Positions 28,831 to 37,426 of a DNA stretch of 64,000 nt are shown here, in pieces (position 1 is the stretch's first letter; each line of letters begins with the position of its first letter). This DNA comes from Pseudoalteromonas byunsanensis. GTDB taxonomy: Bacteria > Pseudomonadota > Gammaproteobacteria > Enterobacterales > Alteromonadaceae. The notes beneath the pieces are model-generated. The model ran no database searches, had not been told where the DNA came from, and worked only from the letters and a program-made list of their open reading frames with translations. The stretch lies in assembly GCF_001854475.1 (NCBI RefSeq), contig NZ_MNAN01000034.1:259698-323697 (forward strand), given 5' to 3'. The position numbers were made by a program, and so were the translations under genes.

Positions 28831-31800
28831 ATGTTAAAACACAACAACAGTAAACATAGGGTAACTTTGTTAAAAGTACTGTGCTTTAGCTTGCTACCTT
28901 TAACGCTGTGCGCTACATCGGTCCAAGCCAATGAACCTTGGAATATTATTGATGAGCAATTCTCTAACGGCTTTAACGACTGGGAGCGAGCAAATCAGCA
29001 CAGAATTGACTTATCACAAGAAAGCATGAACACACAACTGGGTACTTATGCAGCCTACCTGTCTAAGAAGAACCTCGTCACCGACATTGATGAAGCGACA
29101 CTACGCTTTAGCCTAAACCCTAATAACAGTGATATTCCCAGCGCAATTAGCATAGCAACACTCAAAGGCGCCAACGAGTACAACCTTTGGTCTTTAAGGT
29201 TGTCGGGCGATAGCCAAGGAGGCTTTAAATTACAACTTACTTGGCAAAGTAATGTAACTGGCTCGTGTGACACGGCATATGGGTCTTTTGTTGATATTGC
29301 AAACACAAGTTGGAGTGATATTGCCATTTCATACAAAGCAAATGACTACGTAGAACTGAATGTCAATGGCAACAGTTACAGGTCAAACAATGTGACTCAT
29401 TGCGAACAGTATGGCGACAGAGTATATGTGGGCCAATTGAGTGATAAGTACAATACTCCAGCGCCAAGCGGCAACCTCTTGATCGATGACGTAAAGTTTC
29501 AAGTAGCATCGGTCACAGACCTTTGGGTTAATAATAAAACATACAGTAAGCGCTGCGTTAGCGGTTCAGGGCTATCCGAAAATTCGCCGTTTTGTACAAT
29601 TCAAGAAGCCGCAAATAGAGCCGGACCAGGCACAACCGTACATATTCTGCCTGGTATTTATAGAGAAACTATCACGCCATCATTAAGCGGTACCGCTACG
29701 AAGCCTGTGCTTTATAAGGCTGAGTACGGCCCGAATACGGTGTCACTATTAGGCTCAGAAGTTATCAAAAATTGGCAGCCAGTAACGGATAGAGAAACAC
29801 TAAAAAGATTTCCAAATGCTCCTTCTTTGTATTACGCCGATATATCAAGTTATAAACTCAGTGACTCGCCATTATTTTTAATGCGACATGCCCCGTTCTC
29901 TGACGCGCTATATACACGTTATCCAATCGCCCGAGAGCCAAACTGGGAAACATCCTATGTTGTTGGTCATGAAGCAGAAAATGACTGGCAATACGCAAAA
30001 AACTGGTGGCACGCCAATGGCGGAGAGAAAGAAGCAACTGGCAGTGAACTACCAACGTCACCACAATGTGAAGATAAAAAAGACTGCGATGAAAACAATC
30101 GTTCTAGGCGTCTGCTAACAGATACAGTGCACTTCCCTACTCTTGGAGATTTAAGCGGTGCAACACTTGTTGCGTTAACTAACAAACTTGGCCATGACTT
30201 GTATCGCACCCAAATTGTGTCTGAACCATCAATCAACGAAACCAGAATAATGGTCGCAGAAGATTGCGGTATAACTAACAATACTAATGGCTGCGAAACA
30301 GCAAATAAAGGTGCTGGACTTGGCTGGGGTAGCGCTTATTACATAGAAAACTTACCTAAGTTACTTAATGCCCCCGGCGAATGGTGGTTTGATAAAGTAT
30401 CGCAAAAGCTGTATTTTTCACCACCTGACAATACGGATCCAAATGCTCTCAATTTAGAACTATCGGTACGTGATTTTGGAATTAAATTAGCTCATGGCGG
30501 TGACATTGGTAGTCGCTCCCATGTTATTTTCGATGGCCTGTCATTGACCTATTTTAACCACAGTGCAGTGTTACTAGAATCTACTGCTCCACGCTTTTCA
30601 ACAGGTATTACTTTAAATAACTTAAAAATTAACTTTGCGGATTACGGTATCTACCTATATAACCACAGTAATGGTGAAACCCACAGTGCCATTACCCAAT
30701 TTACTCTTAAGAATTCCAACATCGGATTTATTGATAGCCAGTTTATGAAAACCAACTATCGCTGGGATGGTAATTATACTCATGCTGGAATAAGTGACTT
30801 AAACATAGAAAACAACGAATTCCATCACGTTGGATTTCGTGCCTCTAATTCAAAAGAAGGGGGCAATGGCGCTACTTTCAATAAAGCCGATAAAATCAAG
30901 TTTATCAATAACTATGTGCATCATATCGCCCACAACGGTGTCTTATTCGCACGTGCGCATATTGAGTCGGACTTAACAACCAATATCCCTAAAGACGCTA
31001 TAAAAACAGGAGACTTGCTCATAGCAAATAACCGCTTTGAGCAAACGTGTCAATTAACGGCTGATTGTGGTGGACTCAAGTTTTGGGGAGAACCTGGTGA
31101 GCCGTCTCATGTGTTTCGCGATACGCTGGTGATCAACAACCAATTCAGTAATGTGATTGGTTGGACATATATCGCCGAGCAACGTGAAGGTTTTTCTGGC
31201 GGAATACAAAGTGATATCAAAGGTATGGGTGGTTATGGGTTATATATAGATATGGCCGCCGGTATTCATGTATATCGGAACATCGCCTATAACAATGCGC
31301 TTGCTGGGTTTTCTTTTGCTGGCGCCTATGAAATGGGCGATATTGTTCTCATGCACAACATCGCTGCCAATTCGCTTTATGGCGTTTACTTATCGGACTG
31401 GGAAGATGACGTAAACAGTCAATACACCCGAATACTCAACAATATTCTTATCAATAACGAAGCTTATGGCATTTTACGTGATGGTGGCAACGCCGATTAC
31501 GGCAACTTCATGGTAGATCACAACTTTTATGAACAAAATGGCTGGCGTTCTAGCAGCGCAGGCGGTGTACATAAACCCGGTGATGTGTACATATACCGCG
31601 ATTTGGTTGCCAATGAACACTATCCGAGTATGCATCAGATCACCAATGGCTGGGAGCAAAGTGGTATAAATGGGCAAGTATTATTTGCAAACTACCCATT
31701 AGATGATCACTCCTTTGGGATTAAACCCCAGTGGCCAGACTTTAGACTGACTGCAAAAAGCGACGCTATCGACAGAACAACTGACCTTGAGGTGTACCAG

Positions 31801-32571
31801 CGAGTAAAATCAATAGCTGAAGATCTAGAAGCGATTCACAGCCACCCTTTAGGCTCATTTTTTCAAGCGCAAGGGTTGAGCATGGATCATGGTGCGATTG
31901 AATCTGCCTACCTGAAAGAATATCACCCCCCAGTACTTGCACAGCAAAACGTAGAGTTAAAGCTTGACGAAACGTCGGGGTCAACCGCATACAACTCAGC
32001 TTCAGCACCCGTCCTGGGCACATTGATAAATCAACCCCAATGGATTGAGGAAGGGGTTGAAAATGGCGCGCTGTGGTTTGACCAACAAACAAGATACGTC
32101 ACGTTAGGTCAAGATAATGCTTTTGATTTTAATCCTGCTCTTGACGATTTTACGGTATCCATTTGGTTTAAAACATCACAAAGTGGTGCCCTTGTTTCAA
32201 AGGTCAAGTCATACAACGAATTGGTGCAATACTATTTGTACGTTGGTTCCGTTGATAAAAAGCTGTATAGCAAAGTAGGTGATGACACACTTAACAGCCA
32301 TATATCCGTTAATGATGATAAGTGGCACTTAGCAACTTTAGTGAATCAAAATGGCGAACATTCATTGTACCTAGATGGGCAATTTATTGACTATCACACC
32401 TCAAACAATGTGTTATCAAGCAACACTGACCTACTGTTAGGAGCAAGAAGGCATAACAATAACACTAATGTGAGCATTCCTTTTAACGGCATCCTTGATG
32501 AGTTTTTAATATACCCTGCAGCACTTACGGGCTATCAAGTTCAAGCGATTTATCAAAGCAGTGTAGATTAA
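28831..32571 (+). CDS. Secreted right-handed beta-helix protein with C-terminal LamG domain
   Basis: 1246 aa from the ATG at 28831, chosen because AAAGGA sits at the right distance and the signal peptide (ending SVQA) starts there. Residues after it form a jelly-roll-like beta domain (about 35-190). A parallel beta-helix follows (about 190-960), with repeated NN and disulphide-like Cys, and an opening typical of polysaccharide-active proteins: a FCTIQEAANRAGPGTTVHILPG motif with I-P-G-x-Y-R-E. A concanavalin/LamG domain occupies about 1070-1246. It is most likely a secreted polysaccharide lyase or glycoside hydrolase of the beta-helix type with a carbohydrate-binding tail; no specific CAZy family is assigned. 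A terminator follows. Confidence 0.82.
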   Translation: MLKHNNSKHRVTLLKVLCFSLLPLTLCATSVQANEPWNIIDEQFSNGFNDWERANQHRIDLSQESMNTQLGTYAAYLSKKNLVTDIDEATLRFSLNPNNSDIPSAISIATLKGANEYNLWSLRLSGDSQGGFKLQLTWQSNVTGSCDTAYGSFVDIANTSWSDIAISYKANDYVELNVNGNSYRSNNVTHCEQYGDRVYVGQLSDKYNTPAPSGNLLIDDVKFQVASVTDLWVNNKTYSKRCVSGSGLSENSPFCTIQEAANRAGPGTTVHILPGIYRETITPSLSGTATKPVLYKAEYGPNTVSLLGSEVIKNWQPVTDRETLKRFPNAPSLYYADISSYKLSDSPLFLMRHAPFSDALYTRYPIAREPNWETSYVVGHEAENDWQYAKNWWHANGGEKEATGSELPTSPQCEDKKDCDENNRSRRLLTDTVHFPTLGDLSGATLVALTNKLGHDLYRTQIVSEPSINETRIMVAEDCGITNNTNGCETANKGAGLGWGSAYYIENLPKLLNAPGEWWFDKVSQKLYFSPPDNTDPNALNLELSVRDFGIKLAHGGDIGSRSHVIFDGLSLTYFNHSAVLLESTAPRFSTGITLNNLKINFADYGIYLYNHSNGETHSAITQFTLKNSNIGFIDSQFMKTNYRWDGNYTHAGISDLNIENNEFHHVGFRASNSKEGGNGATFNKADKIKFINNYVHHIAHNGVLFARAHIESDLTTNIPKDAIKTGDLLIANNRFEQTCQLTADCGGLKFWGEPGEPSHVFRDTLVINNQFSNVIGWTYIAEQREGFSGGIQSDIKGMGGYGLYIDMAAGIHVYRNIAYNNALAGFSFAGAYEMGDIVLMHNIAANSLYGVYLSDWEDDVNSQYTRILNNILINNEAYGILRDGGNADYGNFMVDHNFYEQNGWRSSSAGGVHKPGDVYIYRDLVANEHYPSMHQITNGWEQSGINGQVLFANYPLDDHSFGIKPQWPDFRLTAKSDAIDRTTDLEVYQRVKSIAEDLEAIHSHPLGSFFQAQGLSMDHGAIESAYLKEYHPPVLAQQNVELKLDETSGSTAYNSASAPVLGTLINQPQWIEEGVENGALWFDQQTRYVTLGQDNAFDFNPALDDFTVSIWFKTSQSGALVSKVKSYNELVQYYLYVGSVDKKLYSKVGDDTLNSHISVNDDKWHLATLVNQNGEHSLYLDGQFIDYHTSNNVLSSNTDLLLGARRHNNNTNVSIPFNGILDEFLIYPAALTGYQVQAIYQSSVD

Positions 32572-32582
32572 CAATAGACCAG

Positions 32583-32612
32583 AAAAGCAGGCTTCCTAGG
32601 CCTGCTTTTAAA
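32583..32612 (+). terminator. Intrinsic terminator after the beta-helix gene
   Basis: AAAAGCAGG / CCTGCTTTT stem around a short loop, 12 bases after the stop codon. Confidence 0.8.
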
Positions 32613-32693
32613 AACAAAGAAGGACACTACACATCGTTCATCCCTTAAGCTTAAAAACCTGATTTGATTGTGAAAAACCGAGTGCAAATTTGA

Positions 32694-32752
32694 GTGGATG
32701 TCCACGTTAACCATTCACGTTAACCAACGCCAAACCACTTCCACGTCAACCA
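32694..32752. repeat. Perfect palindrome and 13-bp tandem repeat
   Basis: GTGGATGTCCAC is a perfect 12-bp palindrome (32694-32705). From 32703 a 13-bp unit starting CACGTYAACCA recurs at 32703, 32716 and 32742, the third position (32729) being degenerate. It lies in the convergent gap beside the thiotemplate gene. Confidence 0.7.
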
Positions 32753-32764
32753 CTCATGAGAAGT

Positions 32765-32806
32765 ATGGACACCTACTCCAGCATACATACTGGAATGGGC
32801 GTCCAT
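32765..32806. repeat. Nested inverted repeats (REP-like)
   Basis: Outer arms ATGGAC (32765) and GTCCAT (32801), inner arms TCCAG (32777) and CTGGA (32790), forming a two-step hairpin. It resembles small palindromic elements mobilised by REP-type transposases, remnants of one of which lie at 40.1 kb. Confidence 0.55.
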
Positions 32807-32861
32807 AATTAAGCAATTGCCCACTGCCCTAGCATTGCAACTGTATAAATATATTGCATTT

Positions 32862-35800
32862 TTATGACAAAGTATCGACAGCTTCAGGAATCTCCGTGAG
32901 CTGCTTTAACCCACTGGGCAAAGTATGTAAACGACTCATCAACCACATGAAGACCTCGCTTTGGCCACTCAATTCGCATTCACCATCACAAATGCACTGC
33001 AGCAGCGACTGCACATCTCCCATGGTGAATGCCGTAACAGCATCCGCGCTGCGGCAATGGATATGGCACATCGGCAAGCTTGTCTCGTCCTGTATGCCTG
33101 TTTCCACGGTATTGTGAGACACGCACAAAGCCCGACTACCGCTTGGTGTGCTCACCACCAACTGTAGCTCAGGTACCTTTGCAGACTGTGCCTTTACCCA
33201 CTTTTCAAGATACGCAGTAAAGCCGCTCCACCAGTTGGCTGACACACAGGCACAGGGTAAATCTTTTGCTTTGTCGGTGGATAAACTGGCAAACTCTGTT
33301 TCAACTTCCTGGACCGCTTCTTTTAATACCACCAGCGTTGTATCTACATCCTCCTTTGTATGGGCTGCCGAACAGATAAAACGTAATCTGCCACGGCCAC
33401 TTTCAACGATTGGATAAGTCACGGCGGAGGCCTGAACGCCTTTTTCATACAAACGCTGCACAATCGCAAACAGTCTATCCTTATCACCAAAATGGGGCGT
33501 GACTATCGGTCCATCACCACTGCCCAACTCAAAGCCAGCTGCACTAAATTGCGCCCGCATATATCGGGCCGTGTCCCAGAGCCTCTCACGCAGTGACTTA
33601 TCCTGACTAAGACGTTGCAGCGCGGCCAGCGCCGCTGCAATGTCTGCAGGACTCACGGAAGCTTGAAAAATATAAGCTCTGGCTGAAGCTTTAAGCAAGT
33701 CAACATACTCAGTGCTCGTGGCGACAACGCCGCCCAGACTGCCGAGTGATTTGCTCAGCGTGGTCATAATAAAGTCGACCTCGTCGCTTACCCCCTGTGC
33801 AGCGCAGATCCCGGCCCCACGCTCACCATAAAACCCGAATGAGTGTGCTTCATCAACCAGAACCAGTGCCTGATAACACTTAGCGGTGCGAACAATTTCT
33901 GCCACAGGAGCCGCTCCTTCACCCATGCTGTAAACGCCCTCGATAATGACCAACACCGTTCGGTAGGGGGAGCTTTCGCTCTCAAGCACACAAGCGAGAT
34001 CATCGACATCGTTGTGCTTAAAGGTGCGAACTTTGGCACCGCATAAGCGGGCACCATCAACAATGGAGGCATGGCACAACTGATCGATTACCACCACATC
34101 GTTTTCACCCAGTAACCCCGCAACCGCACCGACGTTGGCGGTATAGCCGGTGGGGAACAAGCAGGCGGCGGGTTTCCCCACCAAAGTGGCAAATTGTTGT
34201 TCAAACGCCAGATGCAAGTCGGTTAACCCGGACGCGGCTGCAGAGGTGCCCATACCAGTGCCAAATTCAGAAACAGCTTCACGCGCAGCTGCAACCACAG
34301 CGGGATCCCGGTTAAGACCAAGATACAAGTTGGTGGTCCAAATAATCGCCTCTCGCGCATCATTGTGATAAGCATCTGCCACAGTGCCACGCGTGCCACT
34401 GCCGTTACGCAGGACTTTGCTGTAGGGATTGGCTCGACGCTTGCTGACCATCTGAGTGGCTGCCCACACCAGCTTACTTTTATCAGCGGCCGACCAGCAT
34501 GGGGCTTTGGCCAGCGCAAAGGTCGGGTGACTAGCGCGTAACTGTTTGTACAGCTCTCCTAAGGTATCGCGTAACGGCTCAACACACATTGGTAATGACG
34601 TATTTACACGCAACCTCTGAAGATACCGGGCCAGACGTTGGGGTGTATTAAACTGATAAATGGCCTGCACGGAGCAGTTCAATTCAAGCACCTTACTCAG
34701 GCGATTACTCAACTCCAGCGTAGTTAATGAATCCAGCCCCGCCTGCTCAAAAGTTTGTAAATCCAAGCCTTCTGTTACGTGGCCCAACAAGGTGCTCAGT
34801 TCATAACAGATACGTTCAACAAGTGCCTGCTCCGAGTCGGCTACCTTGCTAGCTCTAAGCGGCTGTGGTTGTGCCGATACACTTGGAAGGCTGGTGCGAT
34901 CCAGCTTGCCGTTAGGTAAGTAAGGCAATGAATCAAGAAAACAGACACTGTGAGGGACCATATGATTTGGCAGATAACGAGCCACGAATGATAAAATCAC
35001 ATCTGGGCTCAAGGTTTCTTCTTGCTGACAGACAATACAGGCTTGTAATCTGGCCTGCGCGTAAGTGCCCTGCAACACGTTCACGGCCGCCGCCGCGATA
35101 CCCGGTATTTTACTCAGCACGGCTTCGATTTCTTCCAATTCGATACGAAAGCCACGGATTTTGACTTGTTGATCAGCACGGGAGATAAAACACAGTTCGC
35201 CATTGTCGCTCCACTGACATAGGTCGCCGGTTTTATATAAACGCGACTCCGCAATGCCACTGCCTGGTATAGGCATCACAAAGCGTGCATCTGTACGGGG
35301 TGTATCAAACAAATAACCCGCAGCCAGCTTGTCTCCCGCAAGATACAGCTCCCCCGTTTCGCCCGCCGATACCGGCTGTAAGGCTTCATCAAGCAGGTAA
35401 GCGCGGGTGTTAGCAACGGGTCGACCAATGGTGACTTCCTCCATATCAAACCCAACCTCCACAGCCGTCGAAAATACCGTGTCTTCAGTCGGGCCATAGA
35501 CATTGATAACGCGCAGGTCCGGCTGCTGCATATACACTTGTTTTACCAGTGCGGGACTGAGTACCTCGCCACCGAAGACCAGACAGCGCAGCGTATTTGG
35601 TAAGATATATCCACTGAGTAATGCCCGCATGGCCGAGGGCACAGCAATACAAGTCCGAACACGTGCTAGGTTCGGTAGACTAGGTAATGTCAAAATATTT
35701 CTTGCCAGGAGCACCGTACCACCGAGCAATAAAGTACCGATGATCTCCATCACTGATGGGTCAAAACACACCGACGTGGCAGCGAGAACCCCACTCAACT

Positions 35801-36401
35801 CTTCTTCTGAAAGCAGCGCCCCCATAGCAGTGCACATCGCCAGCACATTAGAGTGTGTTATTGCCACACCTTTTGGCTCACCGCTCGACCCGGAGGTGTA
35901 AATCACATAGGCCAATGCCTGTGGATCACATTCAGGGTCTGAAAGAAACTTCGGATCATCGTCCAAGTCAGCCAGCAAAATGTGTGTACTCACTCTTTGA
36001 CATAACTCACCCGACGCGCTGCCATCAACAATAACCGCGGCAGCTTTGCTGTGCGCCAACATATAGTCAATCCGCGCATGCGGATAGGCCGGATCCAGCG
36101 GCACATAAGCGCACCCCGCTCTGAGCACCCCCAGCAAGGTTGCCACCAGCTCCCAGCTGCGTTCCATACACACGCCTACCAATTCACCGCTCTGAATACC
36201 ACTCTTTGCCAGTTTAGCGGCTATTGCCTCTGCACGGCTTAATAATGACTGATAGCTGATTTCCTGTGTGCCATCAATCAGGGCGGTTTTGTCAGGATGG
36301 CGCTGTGCCCGAGTGGTAAATGCCATTACCACGGATTCCATATCCTGTACTTGTCCATGCTGTTTTTGAGGTTCACAGAGGGAGGGAGTTCGCTTGTTCA
36401 T
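32862..36401 (-). CDS. Single-gene thiotemplate enzyme: adenylation - carrier - alpha-oxoamine synthase - SCP2-like tail
   Basis: 1179 aa from the ATG at 36401, preferred to 36443 because AAAGGAAAC precedes it. The NRPS adenylation domain (about 25-500) has A3 YTSGSSGEPKG, A5 NVYGPTED, A7 YKTGDL, A8 IRGFRIELEEIE and A10 PNGKLDR. A peptidyl-carrier domain has its phosphopantetheine Ser in GLDSL (about 556). A PLP-dependent alpha-oxoamine synthase (about 600-1010) has DEAHSFG and Schiff-base Lys in LSKSLGSLGG. The C-terminal 100 residues look like an SCP2 lipid-binding fold. Predicted chemistry: load an amino acid on the carrier, then condense it decarboxylatively with a second amino acid to release an alpha-aminoketone. 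Relatives are PigH (no A domain), CqsA and KBL/BioF. Hand-aligned specificity residues D-P-M-A-V-G-V-V-F match no code I know. Distinctly GC-richer than neighbours. No C or TE domain and no partner genes. Confidence 0.88.
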   Translation of the reverse strand: MNKRTPSLCEPQKQHGQVQDMESVVMAFTTRAQRHPDKTALIDGTQEISYQSLLSRAEAIAAKLAKSGIQSGELVGVCMERSWELVATLLGVLRAGCAYVPLDPAYPHARIDYMLAHSKAAAVIVDGSASGELCQRVSTHILLADLDDDPKFLSDPECDPQALAYVIYTSGSSGEPKGVAITHSNVLAMCTAMGALLSEEELSGVLAATSVCFDPSVMEIIGTLLLGGTVLLARNILTLPSLPNLARVRTCIAVPSAMRALLSGYILPNTLRCLVFGGEVLSPALVKQVYMQQPDLRVINVYGPTEDTVFSTAVEVGFDMEEVTIGRPVANTRAYLLDEALQPVSAGETGELYLAGDKLAAGYLFDTPRTDARFVMPIPGSGIAESRLYKTGDLCQWSDNGELCFISRADQQVKIRGFRIELEEIEAVLSKIPGIAAAAVNVLQGTYAQARLQACIVCQQEETLSPDVILSFVARYLPNHMVPHSVCFLDSLPYLPNGKLDRTSLPSVSAQPQPLRASKVADSEQALVERICYELSTLLGHVTEGLDLQTFEQAGLDSLTTLELSNRLSKVLELNCSVQAIYQFNTPQRLARYLQRLRVNTSLPMCVEPLRDTLGELYKQLRASHPTFALAKAPCWSAADKSKLVWAATQMVSKRRANPYSKVLRNGSGTRGTVADAYHNDAREAIIWTTNLYLGLNRDPAVVAAAREAVSEFGTGMGTSAAASGLTDLHLAFEQQFATLVGKPAACLFPTGYTANVGAVAGLLGENDVVVIDQLCHASIVDGARLCGAKVRTFKHNDVDDLACVLESESSPYRTVLVIIEGVYSMGEGAAPVAEIVRTAKCYQALVLVDEAHSFGFYGERGAGICAAQGVSDEVDFIMTTLSKSLGSLGGVVATSTEYVDLLKASARAYIFQASVSPADIAAALAALQRLSQDKSLRERLWDTARYMRAQFSAAGFELGSGDGPIVTPHFGDKDRLFAIVQRLYEKGVQASAVTYPIVESGRGRLRFICSAAHTKEDVDTTLVVLKEAVQEVETEFASLSTDKAKDLPCACVSANWWSGFTAYLEKWVKAQSAKVPELQLVVSTPSGSRALCVSHNTVETGIQDETSLPMCHIHCRSADAVTAFTMGDVQSLLQCICDGECELSGQSEVFMWLMSRLHTLPSGLKQLTEIPEAVDTLS

Positions 36402-36444
36402 ACCAGTTTCCTTTGTTGTTTTTGTTAGTCCTGTAGATGCCATT

Positions 36445-36481
36445 TAAGGCGCCTTATGTATCTCGCCAGACCTGTACAGGT
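36445..36481 (-). promoter_or_regulatory. Two perfect 12-bp palindromes upstream of the thiotemplate gene
   Basis: TAAGGCGCCTTA (36445-36456) and ACCTGTACAGGT (36470-36481), centres 25 bases apart, lie 44-80 bases upstream of the chosen start codon. ACAGGTAGC recurs at 36476 and 36501, also 25 bases apart. They look like operators for a dimeric regulator. The second has half-sites similar to LuxR-type boxes but lacks their spacer. Confidence 0.5.
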
Positions 36482-36501
36482 AGCGCCGATTAAAATGATG
36501 A

Positions 36502-36920
36502 CAGGTAGCAGACCGACTACCACTGTACATATATTATCAACACACAGGTTACATTGGTGGGTACAAAGAAACTAGTCGAGAACTTGAAGAAATCTGTGAC
36601 CTAGAGAGAGTTGAGGAGCTCGCTACAAACTTAATCAATGAGGGTATAAAAGAGAATGATAGCCTTGCGTACAACACATCTTTACAAGTACATGGTGTTT
36701 ACGGAATGCGCCGTAAAGAAGGGGAAGTCAAAAGTGTTTCAGAGGTGGGTCATAGAACATGGTGGATGACAAATCAAACTAGAGTTTTAAAACTAACAAA
36801 GGGCATTGTAAATACTCATGGTACAGAGTACACAATGAGGCCTGAATTCTTACTCAACTTTATAGCCCTTTCACCTCATTGTGATAAAGTTCGTGAAAGT
36901 TTTAGCAATATATTGGAAAA
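36502..36920 (+). pseudogene. Orphan gene fragment, truncated at both ends
   Basis: The frame is open from 36502 with no usable start before ATG 36706 and strongly protein-like upstream of it (GYIGGYKETSRELEEICD, then LQVHGVYGMRRKEGE, HRTWWMTNQTRVL, YTMRPEFLLNFIALSP). It runs into the 22-bp repeat array at about 36921, after which the reading is low-complexity and stops at 36996. I do not recognise the family. The missing start and the repeat junction argue for a gene cut by rearrangement on the left and by an insertion-element end on the right. Confidence 0.55.
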
Positions 36921-37007
36921 TCCACACACAATGCGCCGTAGTTCCACACAAAATGTGCCACCCGTCTGTTCAGTATGCGCCACGCGTCTGCGATAAATGT
37001 GCCACTA
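36921..37007. repeat. Four imperfect direct repeats at exact 22-bp spacing (insertion-element end)
   Basis: ATGCGCCG, ATGTGCCAC, ATGCGCCAC and ATGTGCCAC start at 36931, 36953, 36975 and 36997, each exactly 22 bases apart, with similar flanks (CCACACA, CGTCTG). Such multiple terminal repeats of about 20 bp with GGTGGCRCAT-type cores resemble the ends of IS21-family elements. No transposase gene is present beside them, so this is probably a solo end. Confidence 0.6.
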
Positions 37008-37290
37008 GATTTGGCTGCGGCTCGGTAGGTTATTTTAATGTGGGGTGAGAATCAATCCTTGGAATAAGTTGTTTATATATTCGTTTGCAAGCGATGCAAT
37101 TACACATCCGATTTAGGAAAAACTTCGAACGATCAAAGTAATGACGTTTCGCTTACACCAAACGCTAGAACCGATTAACAATCGTATCTTAAGTACCAAA
37201 ATCAGACCTTCAAGCGTAACTCGTTTCAGCCCCATTGTGAGTTAACGTTAATATACTAATGTCAGTTTTGAGGTAAAGTGACAAACCAGA
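37008..37290. other. Non-coding spacer between repeat array and attC-like site
   Basis: No ORF or strong hairpin recognised; stops in all frames. Confidence 0.4.
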
Positions 37291-37413
37291 ACTTAACATC
37301 ATATTATATACTTGTTTACATTGGCAATTATTGGTGGAATTATAAAGGTATGTAATATGAGCCGTTTTGGTGTGTTATAAACTACCAAAGTGGGACAGAA
37401 TAAGCTGTTAAAC
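37291..37413. other. attC-like recombination site 1 (123 bp)
   Basis: Left box ACTTAAC (37291-37297) fits RYYYAAC; right box GTTAAAC (37407-37413) fits GTTRRRY. The arms continue to pair inward: TTAACA-C-TATT on the left matches the reverse complement of the right arm at 11 of 13 positions. A ribosome site and CDS start follow within 14 bases of the right box, as in integron cassettes. Confidence 0.45.
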
Positions 37414-37426
37414 GTAAGGAGCCATC

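Noticed and set aside
34000-36300. Many + strand ORFs of 60-130 codons antisense to the thiotemplate gene
   Set aside because: Shadow frames caused by high GC; none has protein-like character or a ribosome site.
36470-36481. ACCTGTACAGGT as a LuxR box or LexA box
   Set aside because: Half-sites are similar, but the spacer of a lux box (8 bases) or of a LexA box (CTGT-8-ACAG) is absent.
36706-36996. 96-codon ORF as an intact gene
   Set aside because: Protein-like coding continues upstream of the ATG without a start, and the last 25 codons are the repeat array.
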